From: Anaerolineae bacterium
Lineage (GTDB): Bacteria; Chloroflexota; Anaerolineae; 4572-78; J111
Assembly: GCA_020433835.1 (NCBI GenBank)
Contig: JAGRBY010000179.1
Coordinates: 1-11,937 of the forward strand
Length of the DNA: 11,937 bases
Reading direction: 5' to 3'
Shown: one piece after another, positions 5,080-11,863 of the stretch
Position numbering within the stretch: the first letter of the stretch is position 1
How the letters are laid out: every line of letters begins with the position of its first letter
Made by a program: the position numbers and the translations under genes
The notes under the pieces: model-generated
Databases searched by the model: none
Told to the model about the DNA's origin: nothing
What the model saw: the letters and a program-made list of their open reading frames with translations, nothing else

Positions 5080-6927
5080 ATGGCAATAGGCGGATTCAAA
5101 GATAGAGTAGCCTGGATAGATCTAACCAATGGCAGTGTAGACTACCGACAAATCGATGACGATGACGCGAAGAAATACATCGGCGCTCGTGGATTAGGCG
5201 TAAAATACGTTTTTGACAACGGTCCAGAAGTCGATGCTCTTAGCCCTGACAACATTCTCTGTATTATGAATGGCCCCCTCACCGGCACTGACGTTAATAT
5301 GAGTGGCCGCTTGGCGGTTGTAACCAAATCACCGCTGACCGGAACCGTCACCGATGCCCACATGGGTGGCTGGACAGCAGCAAAATTAAAGTGGGCCGGT
5401 TTTGACGGACTGGTGTTCAAAGGCAAGTCTGAGAAACCAGTGTATGCTTACGTAGAAGATGGCGAAGTAACGCTGCTCGATGCTTCTGATGTGTGGGGTA
5501 AAGGCATTCACGAAACCCTGCAAATTTTGGGAGAGCGTCATGGCGGTACCGCCAAAGGCGGTAAAGGCGCGGTAGACGGCATGGCCATCGGTCCGGCCGG
5601 CGAAAACCTGGTTCGCTTTGCCTGCTGGGTTAACGTTGATGATCGGGCTGCCGGACGCGGCGGTACCGGTGCGGTCGCCGGTAGTAAAAATCTGAAAGCT
5701 ATCATCATCAAAGGCGACAAGAAAAACAAACCCCAACCGGCCAACAAAGAAGATGACAAAGCCGCTCGACGCGAAGGTCTGCGCACCATTATGGCCGAAG
5801 AAAACATCACCTCTCCCCGCAAAGGTGGTTTAAGTTTATACGGTACCAACGTACTTATGAACATTACCGAAAGCATCGGTGCCCTACCCACCAACAACGC
5901 TCAAAAGACGGCTTTTGGTGCAGAACGCGCTGAAAAGCTTTCCGGTGAATATGTGCGCGAAAACATTTTGGTTGAAGAACCTACCTGTCACGCTTGCCCG
6001 GTAGCCTGTAAAAAAGAAGTTCAAATTACCGAAGGTCCGTTCCAGGTGCGTATGGAAAGTTTGGAATACGAACCGGCCTGGGCATTGGGAGCGAACTGCG
6101 GCAATGACGATGTCGGCTCGGTAGCGTATATGATCGACCTGGCAAATGATTATGGTTTCGATGCTATCGAAATCGGCCAGACCCTGGCGGTATATATGGA
6201 AGCCAGCCAACGTGGTTATACCAACGGTGGCGGCAATTTGGATTGGGGCGATACCTTAGCCATGGTTGAAGCCATTCACAAGCTTGTTCGCCGCGAAGGT
6301 GTAGGTGATATATTGGCCGAAGGTGGCGCACGGGCGGCTAAAGCCTGGGGGCACCCGGAAATATCAATGGATGTTAAAGGCCAGGCTATCCCGGCTTACG
6401 ACCCGCGCGGTTTGAAAGGGATGGGGATTGCCTATGCTACCAGCAACCGCGGCGCTTGCCACCTGCGAGCCTATACCCCGGCGGCTGAACTGGGCGTTAT
6501 GCCTTTTGGTTCACTTAAGGTTGACCCGCTAGAGTGGAAAGGCAAGGGCGAGCTTACCAAAATCTTCCAGGATGTTCACGCCGTATCCGACTCTCTGGAT
6601 CTGTGTAAATTCTCGGCTTTTGCTGAAGGGATGGATGAATATACGTCCCAGTTCAATGCGGTAACCGGTCTCAGCTACAGCTCTGCTGACCTGCTTCAAT
6701 GTGGCGAACGGATTTATAACCTGGAGCGCTACTATAACAACCAGGCCGGTTACGCCGAAGGCTCCGACTACCTGCCGAAGCGCTTTACCGATGAACCCAG
6801 CACCATGCCTGGTTCTGAGGGACACGTTTCTGAACTGCCGCAAATGCTGGATGAATACTACACAGCCCGCGGTTGGGAAAACGGTGTCGTACCGGAAGGC
6901 AAGCTGAAAGAACTCAACATTATCTAA
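5080..6927 (+). CDS. aor: Tungsten-type aldehyde:ferredoxin oxidoreductase family protein
   Basis: A 615-aa protein of full family length. AOR enzymes oxidise aldehydes to carboxylates (or reverse this) with ferredoxin, using a bis-pterin tungsten cofactor and one [4Fe-4S] cluster. Three cluster Cys form C-x2-C-x3-C (Cys303, 306, 310 in PTCHACPVAC); the fourth is Cys509 in DSLDLCKFS. Cofactor-site signatures are visible: the GARGLGVKY start (35-43), SGRLAVVTKSPLTG (75-88), ESLEYEPAWALGANCG (326-341) with the conserved Glu cluster, NDYGFDAIE (356-364) and RGACHLRAY (457-465) with the family His. An AGGAG ribosome binding site lies 8 nt before the ATG. The aldehyde substrate cannot be told. It is preceded by a long structured leader and converges on a MoaD-like pair that could serve its pterin cofactor. 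Confidence 0.93.
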   Translation: MAIGGFKDRVAWIDLTNGSVDYRQIDDDDAKKYIGARGLGVKYVFDNGPEVDALSPDNILCIMNGPLTGTDVNMSGRLAVVTKSPLTGTVTDAHMGGWTAAKLKWAGFDGLVFKGKSEKPVYAYVEDGEVTLLDASDVWGKGIHETLQILGERHGGTAKGGKGAVDGMAIGPAGENLVRFACWVNVDDRAAGRGGTGAVAGSKNLKAIIIKGDKKNKPQPANKEDDKAARREGLRTIMAEENITSPRKGGLSLYGTNVLMNITESIGALPTNNAQKTAFGAERAEKLSGEYVRENILVEEPTCHACPVACKKEVQITEGPFQVRMESLEYEPAWALGANCGNDDVGSVAYMIDLANDYGFDAIEIGQTLAVYMEASQRGYTNGGGNLDWGDTLAMVEAIHKLVRREGVGDILAEGGARAAKAWGHPEISMDVKGQAIPAYDPRGLKGMGIAYATSNRGACHLRAYTPAAELGVMPFGSLKVDPLEWKGKGELTKIFQDVHAVSDSLDLCKFSAFAEGMDEYTSQFNAVTGLSYSSADLLQCGERIYNLERYYNNQAGYAEGSDYLPKRFTDEPSTMPGSEGHVSELPQMLDEYYTARGWENGVVPEGKLKELNII

Positions 6928-6948
6928 TTCGGGTTCACTTTGACAATA

Positions 6949-6979
6949 AAAAAGGGCAGGCGCAGCGCCTGCCCTTTTT
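6949..6979. terminator. Bidirectional intrinsic terminator between AOR and the MoaD pair
   Basis: A perfect 15-base inverted repeat (AAAAAGGGCAGGCGC / GCGCCTGCCCTTTTT) around one A. The GC-rich 10-bp core is flanked by A5 on one side and T5 on the other, so the same hairpin ends transcripts from both directions. It lies about 20 bases after the AOR stop and 32 bases after the stop of the minus-strand pair. Confidence 0.9.
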
Positions 6980-7011
6980 GTATGGCTATGAATAGGTTAC
7001 TTTAGCAAGCA

Positions 7012-7257
7012 TTATCCACCACCACGCATCGTTTTCCAGTGTAACCGCTCAACCAGATCATCGACAGCCAGCGGCTCACCCGTTAATTCCAGTTCGATAC
7101 GGCCAACGACCAATGACCCGATACGAGCCGGCTCACTTTTGCGAACCACTGCCTGCCACCCCTGGCCGATCATGACGTTCTCTGCGGTTTCGGCAGCACC
7201 CAAGTCAGCCAGATATTTTTTCATCAGCCAAATAGGTACTCCGTAAATTAATTTCAC
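7012..7257 (-). CDS. Small partner of MoaD-like protein; resembles C-terminal domain of Thermus MoaD-related protein
   Basis: An 81-aa protein beginning MKLIYGVPIWLMKKYLADLG. Size, position directly after MoaD and general look suggest the DUF1952-type domain that is fused behind MoaD in a Thermus thermophilus MoaD-related protein of known structure. I recall this and did not align it. Its start GTG (7257) overlaps the MoaD stop in GTGA, so the two are translationally coupled. The protein ends in RGGG with the glycines as the last residues, the form a ubiquitin-like sulfur carrier must have for adenylation, although this domain is not itself an obvious beta-grasp fold. The reading frame ends just before the shared terminator. 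Its function is unknown; a role in tungsten or molybdenum pterin supply to AOR is inferred from context. Confidence 0.7.
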   Translation of the reverse strand: MKLIYGVPIWLMKKYLADLGAAETAENVMIGQGWQAVVRKSEPARIGSLVVGRIELELTGEPLAVDDLVERLHWKTMRGGG

Positions 7258-7535
7258 AACGCGCCCCCACCCACCGGCGGAAAAATCCTTACGACATCGG
7301 TTGAGCGCAGCACGGTTTGTTGACCATCGATATAGCGCATATCACGACCGTTCACCAAAATGTGGATAGCCGGATGCAGATCATCACGCCCTTTGTATAA
7401 TTCCGGCTGCAAATCCGGGTATTTCGCACATAACCGGCTCAGCATATCCTCTACCGTTATCTCGGCAACGTCATCAAGCGTGACACTTGTGCCACCGACA
7501 ATAGGCCGCAGGGTGGCGTACACATTTATCTCCAT
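7254..7535 (-). CDS. MoaD/ThiS-like ubiquitin-fold sulfur-carrier protein
   Basis: A 93-aa protein with the MoaD layout: an N-terminal strand MEINVYATLRPIVGG, a helix TVEDMLSRLCAKYPDL, ILVNGRDMRYIDG, then TDVVRIFPPVGGG, the classic ending of the family. MoaD carries thiocarboxylate sulfur on its terminal GG for molybdopterin (or tungstopterin) dithiolene formation. Here the tail reads VGGGAL-stop, so two residues follow the glycines and would have to be removed before activation. An AAGGAG ribosome binding site stands 9 nt before the ATG. It overlaps the partner gene by 4 bases and faces the AOR gene across a terminator. No MoaE, MoeB or protease gene is in the window. A MoaD role serving AOR is likely from context. 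Confidence 0.85.
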   Translation of the reverse strand: MEINVYATLRPIVGGTSVTLDDVAEITVEDMLSRLCAKYPDLQPELYKGRDDLHPAIHILVNGRDMRYIDGQQTVLRSTDVVRIFPPVGGGAL

Positions 7536-7588
7536 CGATTTTTCTCCTTGATGTTTTGCGTGGTGTTAGTGTTGTTGAAGGTGGGGAT

Positions 7589-7617
7589 ATTTTAGAGAAA
7601 GCGTAGGTAAAAAGCAA
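7589..7617 (-). promoter_or_regulatory. Promoter of the MoaD pair
   Basis: On the minus strand: TTGCTT (7617-7612), a 17-base spacer, TAAAAT (7594-7589). These are the same hexamers and spacing as the promoter before the ggt operon. Transcription would start near 7582, leaving about 47 bases before the MoaD ATG. The rest of 7536-7690 shows no other feature. Confidence 0.55.
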
Positions 7618-7691
7618 GAAAATAATGCCCTATTGCCGAGAATGGCGTGTTCTAATCTATTCCTAAATTTTATTGGCTAATTCCAATAGGC

Positions 7692-7725
7692 AAAAAAAGG
7701 CCCTCTTTTGAGAGCCTTAATTTTT
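7692..7725 (-). terminator. Intrinsic terminator after the EamA transporter
   Basis: Read on the minus strand: AAGGCTCTC, loop AAAA, GAGGGCCTT, then a run of seven T including the stem end. The stem is 9 bp with one G-U wobble. It lies about 45 bases after the transporter stop. On the plus strand the same element has a C-A mismatch and a weaker tail, so it works mainly for the minus strand. Confidence 0.8.
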
Positions 7726-7766
7726 GTACTTTCTTGACCGACTCCGATACTACATAATCGCTTTCA

Positions 7767-8771
7767 TCAATCAGGTGGCTTATTCAGGTCACGCCGCCAA
7801 ATAAATCGAACCAAAGCCGGGGTGCCGGCCAACAGCAAGCGTTTACGGTTTTGGCCCAGCCGTTGAATAGCCAGAATGGTGCTCAACAAAATTAAGCCGG
7901 TGCCAACATATTGCCACAACGTAAAACGTTCACCCAACAGCATAAAAGACCAGATGATCGTCAGCAGCGTTTCCAGTGGGACCAGCATGGCTACCTGCCC
8001 GCTGCCGATGTGACGCACTCCGGTGAAAATGGCCCACCAGGCGAAGTAGGTACACAGAACCCCCAGCAAACCGATGTACAACCAGGCCGGCCAACCCGGA
8101 TTGTGCCACTCAGTTCCCTGCCACAGCCAATAGCCGAAAATAGTCGTGGACATGCCACTTAACACATAGAGCGTAACACTGCGCGAGTCGTATGGTTGCA
8201 AATACCACTGGATAACCACCAACTCGATCGCGATACAGATGATCGTGATGACGACCAACAGCACTCCAATCCAATCGATATGACCGGCCGGACCCAGTAC
8301 CAGAAAGATACCGCTTAGGCCTAAACCAATGCGTATTAAATGGCGATAAGTCAGTTTCTCACCGCGCAGCGCTAGCAGTCCCAACACCAAAAGTGGGTTG
8401 AGTGTAAAAATCATCGTCGCAATCGATGCATCCAGGCGGGTTAAGGACCAAAAGAAGCATAACACGCCGATTCCGTTTTCCAGCCCGGCCAGCAGGGCAA
8501 CCAGCCAACCGCGTCGATTGACCCGCAGCTTATCCGGTGCGGTTAATTGCAGCGTGCTGACCAGCAGCACAATAGCGATGCCAAAGCGCAGCACCAGCAT
8601 TGTGGTGGGGTTAACGCCCTGGTCTATCGCCAGCCGGGCAAAAGGGGTAGACAGGCTAAAGGCCAGCGTAGCCCCCAAGGCCAAAGTCCAGCCCAAACCC
8701 TCTCCCTCGGGTATGAATCTACGCCACGATAAACGAAAAAGACGCCGGTCTTTCCGGCGCATTTTTAGCAT
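7767..8771 (-). CDS. EamA/DMT-superfamily transporter, 10 membrane segments
   Basis: A 334-aa membrane protein with two EamA repeats. A basic N-terminal stretch (1-20) precedes segments at roughly 27-46, 57-76, 88-110, 113-133, 145-161, 166-188, 198-217, 228-248, 257-279 and 285-303. The halves carry typical DMT signatures: ATLAFSLSTPFARLAID and NPLLVLGLLALRGEKLT in the first, PLETLLTIIWSFMLLGERFT (265-284) in the second. A basic tail follows the last helix. DMT proteins export metabolites, amino acids or drugs; the substrate cannot be read from the sequence. No clear ribosome binding site precedes the ATG at 8771, and Met4 is an equally possible start. It appears to be a single-gene unit ended by its own terminator. 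An upstream promoter was not recognised with confidence. Confidence 0.88.
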   Translation of the reverse strand: MLKMRRKDRRLFRLSWRRFIPEGEGLGWTLALGATLAFSLSTPFARLAIDQGVNPTTMLVLRFGIAIVLLVSTLQLTAPDKLRVNRRGWLVALLAGLENGIGVLCFFWSLTRLDASIATMIFTLNPLLVLGLLALRGEKLTYRHLIRIGLGLSGIFLVLGPAGHIDWIGVLLVVITIICIAIELVVIQWYLQPYDSRSVTLYVLSGMSTTIFGYWLWQGTEWHNPGWPAWLYIGLLGVLCTYFAWWAIFTGVRHIGSGQVAMLVPLETLLTIIWSFMLLGERFTLWQYVGTGLILLSTILAIQRLGQNRKRLLLAGTPALVRFIWRRDLNKPPD

Positions 8772-8859
8772 GAACAGATCGATCTAAGATTGTAAGAGTT
8801 TTTCATTCTAGGTAGTGATACTCCTTCTAATTTATTTTTGGATAGAGGTCGAGATAGAA

Positions 8860-9045
8860 TTACACGTCGAGACCATAACTTTGCTCCAGCAAGGCAGTTA
8901 AGCACTGGATGAAACGAATCACCGGGGCACCATCGGTAACATCGTGGTCAAACAGAACGGTCAGACTCAAATATTCTCGAATAGCGATGATCTCGTTGAC
9001 AACGCCGAGCTTCTTAGCGATGCTGCCGTGAGACTGTTGGACTCC
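8860..9045 (-). pseudogene. 3' remnant of a 2-oxoacid dehydrogenase E2-type acyltransferase
   Basis: The minus-strand frame reads GVQQSHGSIAKKLGVVNE, then IIAIREYLSLTVLFDHDVTDG, then APVIRFIQCLTALLEQ and ends YGLDV-stop at 8860. DHxxxDG with following GAP and RF is the catalytic-His signature at the C-terminus of E2-type acyltransferases (PF00198). GSIAKKLGVV and REYLSLTVLFDH match the residues that normally precede it. Only about 60 codons remain: the frame closes at a TGA (9046-9048), there is no start codon, and the other minus-strand frames upstream showed no further E2 motif. The whole N-terminal part of the domain is missing, so this is a decayed or deletion-truncated gene. The remaining 8772-8859 and 9049-9143 hold nothing I recognise. 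Confidence 0.75.
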
Positions 9046-9143
9046 TCAATGCATTGTGACCTACCCGGCTACGTTTATCAAATAATTATCCGACACTTTA
9101 CACGCCTTGGTGCCAAATCGTCAAACGTAGAAGCCAATATATA

Positions 9144-10250
9144 TTATTCTGATACGACAAACGTGGCTCGATAATCTTGAGGCGCAATCTTTGTCTCCGA
9201 CGTTTCAGGGTAGGGATCGAGATTGACCAGTCGAATCCGGTACGAATCGTAAGGAATACTATTGTTAGCGTCGGACGGATCGGTATTCAAAATAAATTCA
9301 GTGGGTTCTATGTTGGTTCTCCAGACGTAGATAGCAATTCTGGCCCAGCCCTCAGACTCACATACAGCCTGCCGCGGGCAGCGCGTATCTTCAACCAACT
9401 CATAGAATTCAACCCCCAGTTCGGTAGAGGCCAACCGGCCATATTGACGAAGGGCCACACTAAACGGCTGACCCAGCGAAATCTTTACCGGCGGCAAAGA
9501 GGTTGGTGTGGGTAAGGCCACAGTAGGCGTGGGGGCGATGGTTTTGGCCTGAGCTATTTCTTGCAAGGCGGCGGTGACGGTGGCTTGCATTTCCGGCTGG
9601 GGGTTAAGCGCCAGAACCTGTTGATAATCAGCACGGGCCAAGTCGTACTGCCCCAGTTGAACGTAGACCTGCGCCCTAAATTGATAGGCTTCACTATAGG
9701 TTGGATAAAGGGTGATGGCCTGGGTAAAGTTGGTAACAGCCTCTTCATTTAGTCCGGCGGCAGCCTGGGTCAAACCTTTGTGGTAATAATCTTGAGCCTC
9801 AAGGGGTATGCCGGCGGGCGTAGCAGCAGGGGTCTCGGTAGCGGGAATGGCTTGCTGCCATAAAACCAATTCATCCTCAGCCAGGGAACCCAACTGGTCA
9901 GACATGGCTAGCTCTAACAGATATCGATTTCCGGCCAGCTCAAACAGCGCCGGGCCAATATCGCCGGTGCCGGCACTCCATGACACAAGCTGGGCCTGAT
10001 TACCCTGAGAAACTTTGAAATCATAAAACCGCATCGCCCGCGGATAATCAGATGAAGGGGGGGTCTCTCTTTCACCAACAAATTCCAGCGTGACATCAGG
10101 AAAGGTGAGCGGCTGTCCCTCGGCATAGCGAATTTTTGCCCCATACACGGGCGGCTCCGAAGGGGCACGGCTACAAGCCACCACCATAATGACCAACAGA
10201 ACAGTGCTTAAAGCGAAGGTTATACGAATTTTGATACGATACCAGGCCAT
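9144..10250 (-). CDS. TPR-containing lipoprotein with C-terminal Cys-pair domain
   Basis: A 368-aa protein taken from the ATG at 10250, because a lipoprotein signal follows at once: basic MAWYRIKIRI, hydrophobic TFALSTVLLVIM, lipobox VVAC with the lipidated Cys26. Residues 35-131 form a domain with conserved-looking WSAGTGDIGP and AEDELVLW stretches. Residues ~152-219 hold two TPR repeats (YYHKGL..AAGLNEEAV, then AYQFRAQVYVQLGQYDLA). A Thr-Pro linker (239-254) leads to a C-terminal beta-rich domain (256-368) with EDTRCPRQAVCESEGWARI (287-305), whose two Cys could form a disulfide. That motif recalls the DSRCP-x3-C-x4-G-A domain of other bacterial lipoproteins. It should sit on the outer face of the cytoplasmic membrane; a protein-interaction role is inference. 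Upstream in-frame codons to 10301 overlap the preceding gene and would spoil the signal. It lies 13 bases after the 85-aa gene, so they are probably co-transcribed. The ribosome binding site is weak. Confidence 0.85.
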   Translation of the reverse strand: MAWYRIKIRITFALSTVLLVIMVVACSRAPSEPPVYGAKIRYAEGQPLTFPDVTLEFVGERETPPSSDYPRAMRFYDFKVSQGNQAQLVSWSAGTGDIGPALFELAGNRYLLELAMSDQLGSLAEDELVLWQQAIPATETPAATPAGIPLEAQDYYHKGLTQAAAGLNEEAVTNFTQAITLYPTYSEAYQFRAQVYVQLGQYDLARADYQQVLALNPQPEMQATVTAALQEIAQAKTIAPTPTVALPTPTSLPPVKISLGQPFSVALRQYGRLASTELGVEFYELVEDTRCPRQAVCESEGWARIAIYVWRTNIEPTEFILNTDPSDANNSIPYDSYRIRLVNLDPYPETSETKIAPQDYRATFVVSE

Positions 10251-10263
10251 TGTTTTTCCATTT

Positions 10264-10521
10264 CTAGGGATTTTGGCTGAGCGCTTCTCTGGCGCGGGCA
10301 ACGTAAAAATAGGCCGCTGTGCTGTCTCCGTACAAGGCGTAAAGGCTTCTCGATGTCGGCACTAAATCAACTAAGCGCGTCCCATACTTTTGTTTGAGAA
10401 TAGCGGCAATTTCCGCAAAGCGATCGTAGACTTCCCAGGCGATTCCATAGGGTGGATTAACACGCAACGCGATCGCATCGGCATCAAAGCTGACAGAAAC
10501 CCATTCACGTAAAGGGGTCAT
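10264..10521 (-). CDS. Conserved-looking small protein of unknown function, 85 aa
   Basis: I do not recognise this protein. It is 85 aa, with neither signal peptide nor membrane segment, fairly rich in Tyr and Ala, and ends YFYVARAREALSQNP. The pattern suggests short strands (WVSVSFDAD, IALRVNP) and then helices (IAWEVYDRFAEIAAILKQKYG). An AGGAG ribosome binding site stands 9 nt before the ATG, which supports it being a real gene. The lipoprotein gene follows after 13 bases, suggesting a shared transcript and perhaps a shared job. Confidence 0.65.
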   Translation of the reverse strand: MTPLREWVSVSFDADAIALRVNPPYGIAWEVYDRFAEIAAILKQKYGTRLVDLVPTSRSLYALYGDSTAAYFYVARAREALSQNP

Positions 10522-10522
10522 G

Positions 10523-10535
10523 AGGAGTATCTCCT
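10523..10535 (-). promoter_or_regulatory. Ribosome binding site inside a small hairpin
   Basis: On the minus strand AGGAG-ATA-CTCCT directly precedes the ATG of the 85-aa gene. The whole Shine-Dalgarno sequence can pair with the CTCCT after it (5 bp, 3-base loop). Such sequestration could dampen translation, but the stem is short and may be chance. Confidence 0.3.
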
Positions 10536-10562
10536 ATAAACAAAAGACTTTATCGGAATTAA

Positions 10563-10644
10563 GGTGACAGTCACTTTGTGGCCCCAAATGTGGACGCTTT
10601 GCCATAAAGAGACCCCGTATATAGCCCATTAAGTGACTGTCACC
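10563..10644. repeat. 82-bp inverted-repeat element with GGTGACAGTCACTT ends
   Basis: GGTGACAGTCACTT (10563-10576) and its exact reverse complement (10631-10644) bound a 54-base unique centre. Each arm also contains the GTGAC-A-GTCAC palindrome seen alone at 1359-1374. The element fills most of the space between the 85-aa gene and the 173-aa gene, its right end abutting the latter's stop codon (10646). It has the shape of a tiny non-autonomous element (MITE- or REP-pair-like), but no target duplication or transposase is visible. As RNA it could fold and act in mRNA processing. Confidence 0.65.
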
Positions 10645-10645
10645 C

Positions 10646-11167
10646 TCAGCCCTTGATCAGCCACAAAAGCCATCGCCATAGCCACCCCCATATACTTGAG
10701 ATAGACGGTTCCTGGGGCTGTTCCTCTTCTTTATGACTCACCCCGGCAACATGGAGAAGATGCAAATCGGTGGCGATACCGGCCGGTACGTGAGGGGCCA
10801 TGGGTAACGGGGCGTGCCCGCCGAGCAACAGGTTTTCGAGAAGAGCCGTCAACAGCTTTTCATCGTAGTGATCATCACTGTAGGAATACTGGCTCGGATC
10901 GCGATTTACGCAAATCTCGCCGATAGCATAGCCTGTATCTGTCTTAAGAAAGCAGAGTTGGTAGATACAATATCCCGTCCAACTGCGATGCATATAAAGC
11001 GTGTCTCCCTCGATGTATATAAACCACCTATCTTCCATACCGCGCGGAATAAAGCCCCGACAAATACGCGCATACTCCTGCTCTGTGAATTCCCGCTGCA
11101 GAGCCAGCAAAGCGTATTGGTCAGGAAGAGACTTAAGGTTTGACCAAGATTGTCTGGTGGCTGTCAT
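10646..11167 (-). CDS. Conserved protein of unknown function, 173 aa, Trp-rich C-terminal tail
   Basis: The middle of the protein, EDRWFIYIEGDTLYMHRSWT (45-64) followed by GYCIYQLCF (65-73), strongly recalls a family of uncharacterised bacterial proteins with an HRSWTG-x-CIY core; I know no function for it. Residues 102-116 form a helix and ~140-156 a Gln/Glu-rich linker. The last 18 residues (SISSIWGWLWRWLLWLIKG region) carry five Trp with Leu and Ile, a likely amphipathic or membrane-inserting tail. The ribosome binding site is poor: GAGGA lies 14 nt before the ATG. The GNAT gene ends 21 bases upstream, so both may share a transcript. An 11-base palindrome (GAACA-C-TGTTC) lies in the gap. 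Confidence 0.75.
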   Translation of the reverse strand: MTATRQSWSNLKSLPDQYALLALQREFTEQEYARICRGFIPRGMEDRWFIYIEGDTLYMHRSWTGYCIYQLCFLKTDTGYAIGEICVNRDPSQYSYSDDHYDEKLLTALLENLLLGGHAPLPMAPHVPAGIATDLHLLHVAGVSHKEEEQPQEPSISSIWGWLWRWLLWLIKG

Positions 11168-11188
11168 TTTGTGAACACTGTTCCTCGA

Positions 11189-11782
11189 TCAGATGCGTAA
11201 TAAAGACTCCCCAGCCGTTAACATAATGGGCCATTCAGGAGTCTGTTGCACAACCCCAATATCGAGAGGTATTTCAGGAGCAGCAGGCTTGGGCTGAAGC
11301 CGTCGCTGCCACCAGCCCACATCATGCCAGGCCCCCTGCTTATAGCCGACATCACGATAGACACCCACCGGCTCGAACCCGACGGCTTCATGCAAACCGA
11401 CGCTGCCGGGATTGGGTAAGGCGATACCCGCATAGGCGTTGATATAGCCCTGTCGACAAAGAATCTGGAACAATGCGGTATACAGCGCCCGGCCAATCCC
11501 AGCCCGCCGGACACGGGCATGGACATACACCGTGGTATCGACCGACCATTGGTAGGCTACCCGGGTCCGGTGTGGCCCGGCATAAGCATAACTCAGAATT
11601 TCCCCGTGTTTCTCGCACACCAGCCACGGCAGCCTTACCAGGGTCTCGCTGATGCGGTGCTGTATCTCCTGTGCCGAGGGCACGACCTGTTCAAATGAGA
11701 TGACCGTATCACGCACAATCGGCGCATAAATCGCTTGAATTTGCCCGGCATCTTGTATTGTAGCCAGACGAATTATCGCCAT
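11189..11782 (-). CDS. GNAT N-acetyltransferase, phosphinothricin acetyltransferase type
   Basis: A 197-aa protein. Family members acetylate the amino group of phosphinothricin, methionine sulfoximine/sulfone or related amino acids using acetyl-CoA. Seen here: IRLATIQDAGQIQAIYAPIV (4-23) opening, TVYVHARVRRAGIGRALY (84-101) with the R-R-x-G-I-G acetyl-CoA loop, and ALPNPGSVGLHEAVGFEPVG (121-140) followed by YKQGAWHDVGWWQ, all standard for the PAT/MddA branch. The natural substrate is probably a methionine derivative rather than a herbicide (inference). The ATG at 11782 is preferred over the one at 11788 because AAAGG lies 7 nt before it; at 11788 the spacing would be 1 nt. The ~33 residues after the family end (from QPKPAAPE) are an unusual extension. 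Confidence 0.9.
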   Translation of the reverse strand: MAIIRLATIQDAGQIQAIYAPIVRDTVISFEQVVPSAQEIQHRISETLVRLPWLVCEKHGEILSYAYAGPHRTRVAYQWSVDTTVYVHARVRRAGIGRALYTALFQILCRQGYINAYAGIALPNPGSVGLHEAVGFEPVGVYRDVGYKQGAWHDVGWWQRRLQPKPAAPEIPLDIGVVQQTPEWPIMLTAGESLLRI

Positions 11783-11803
11783 AGACATACCTTTGCTATC
11801 TAG

Positions 11804-11832
11804 GGATTATCATGATTGGTTATATAACTCAA
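11804..11832 (-). promoter_or_regulatory. Candidate promoter of the GNAT gene
   Basis: On the minus strand: TTGAGT (11832-11827), a 17-base spacer ending TGA, then TAATCC (11809-11804). The -35 and the extended -10 TG are reasonable, but the -10 hexamer itself is poor. It would leave a leader of about 15 bases carrying the AAAGG site. Confidence 0.35.
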
Positions 11833-11863
11833 GTTGCTACCCATCAGCAAATGAAGTAACTTT

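Noticed and set aside
8944..9174. 76-codon plus-strand frame
   Set aside because: It is antisense to the acyltransferase remnant, which has a recognisable family motif; the plus-strand product has none.
11171..11181. GAACA-C-TGTTC palindrome as a LexA/SOS box
   Set aside because: The half-sites GAAC and GTTC are 3 bases apart; the Gram-positive-type LexA box needs 4, and no SOS gene is nearby.
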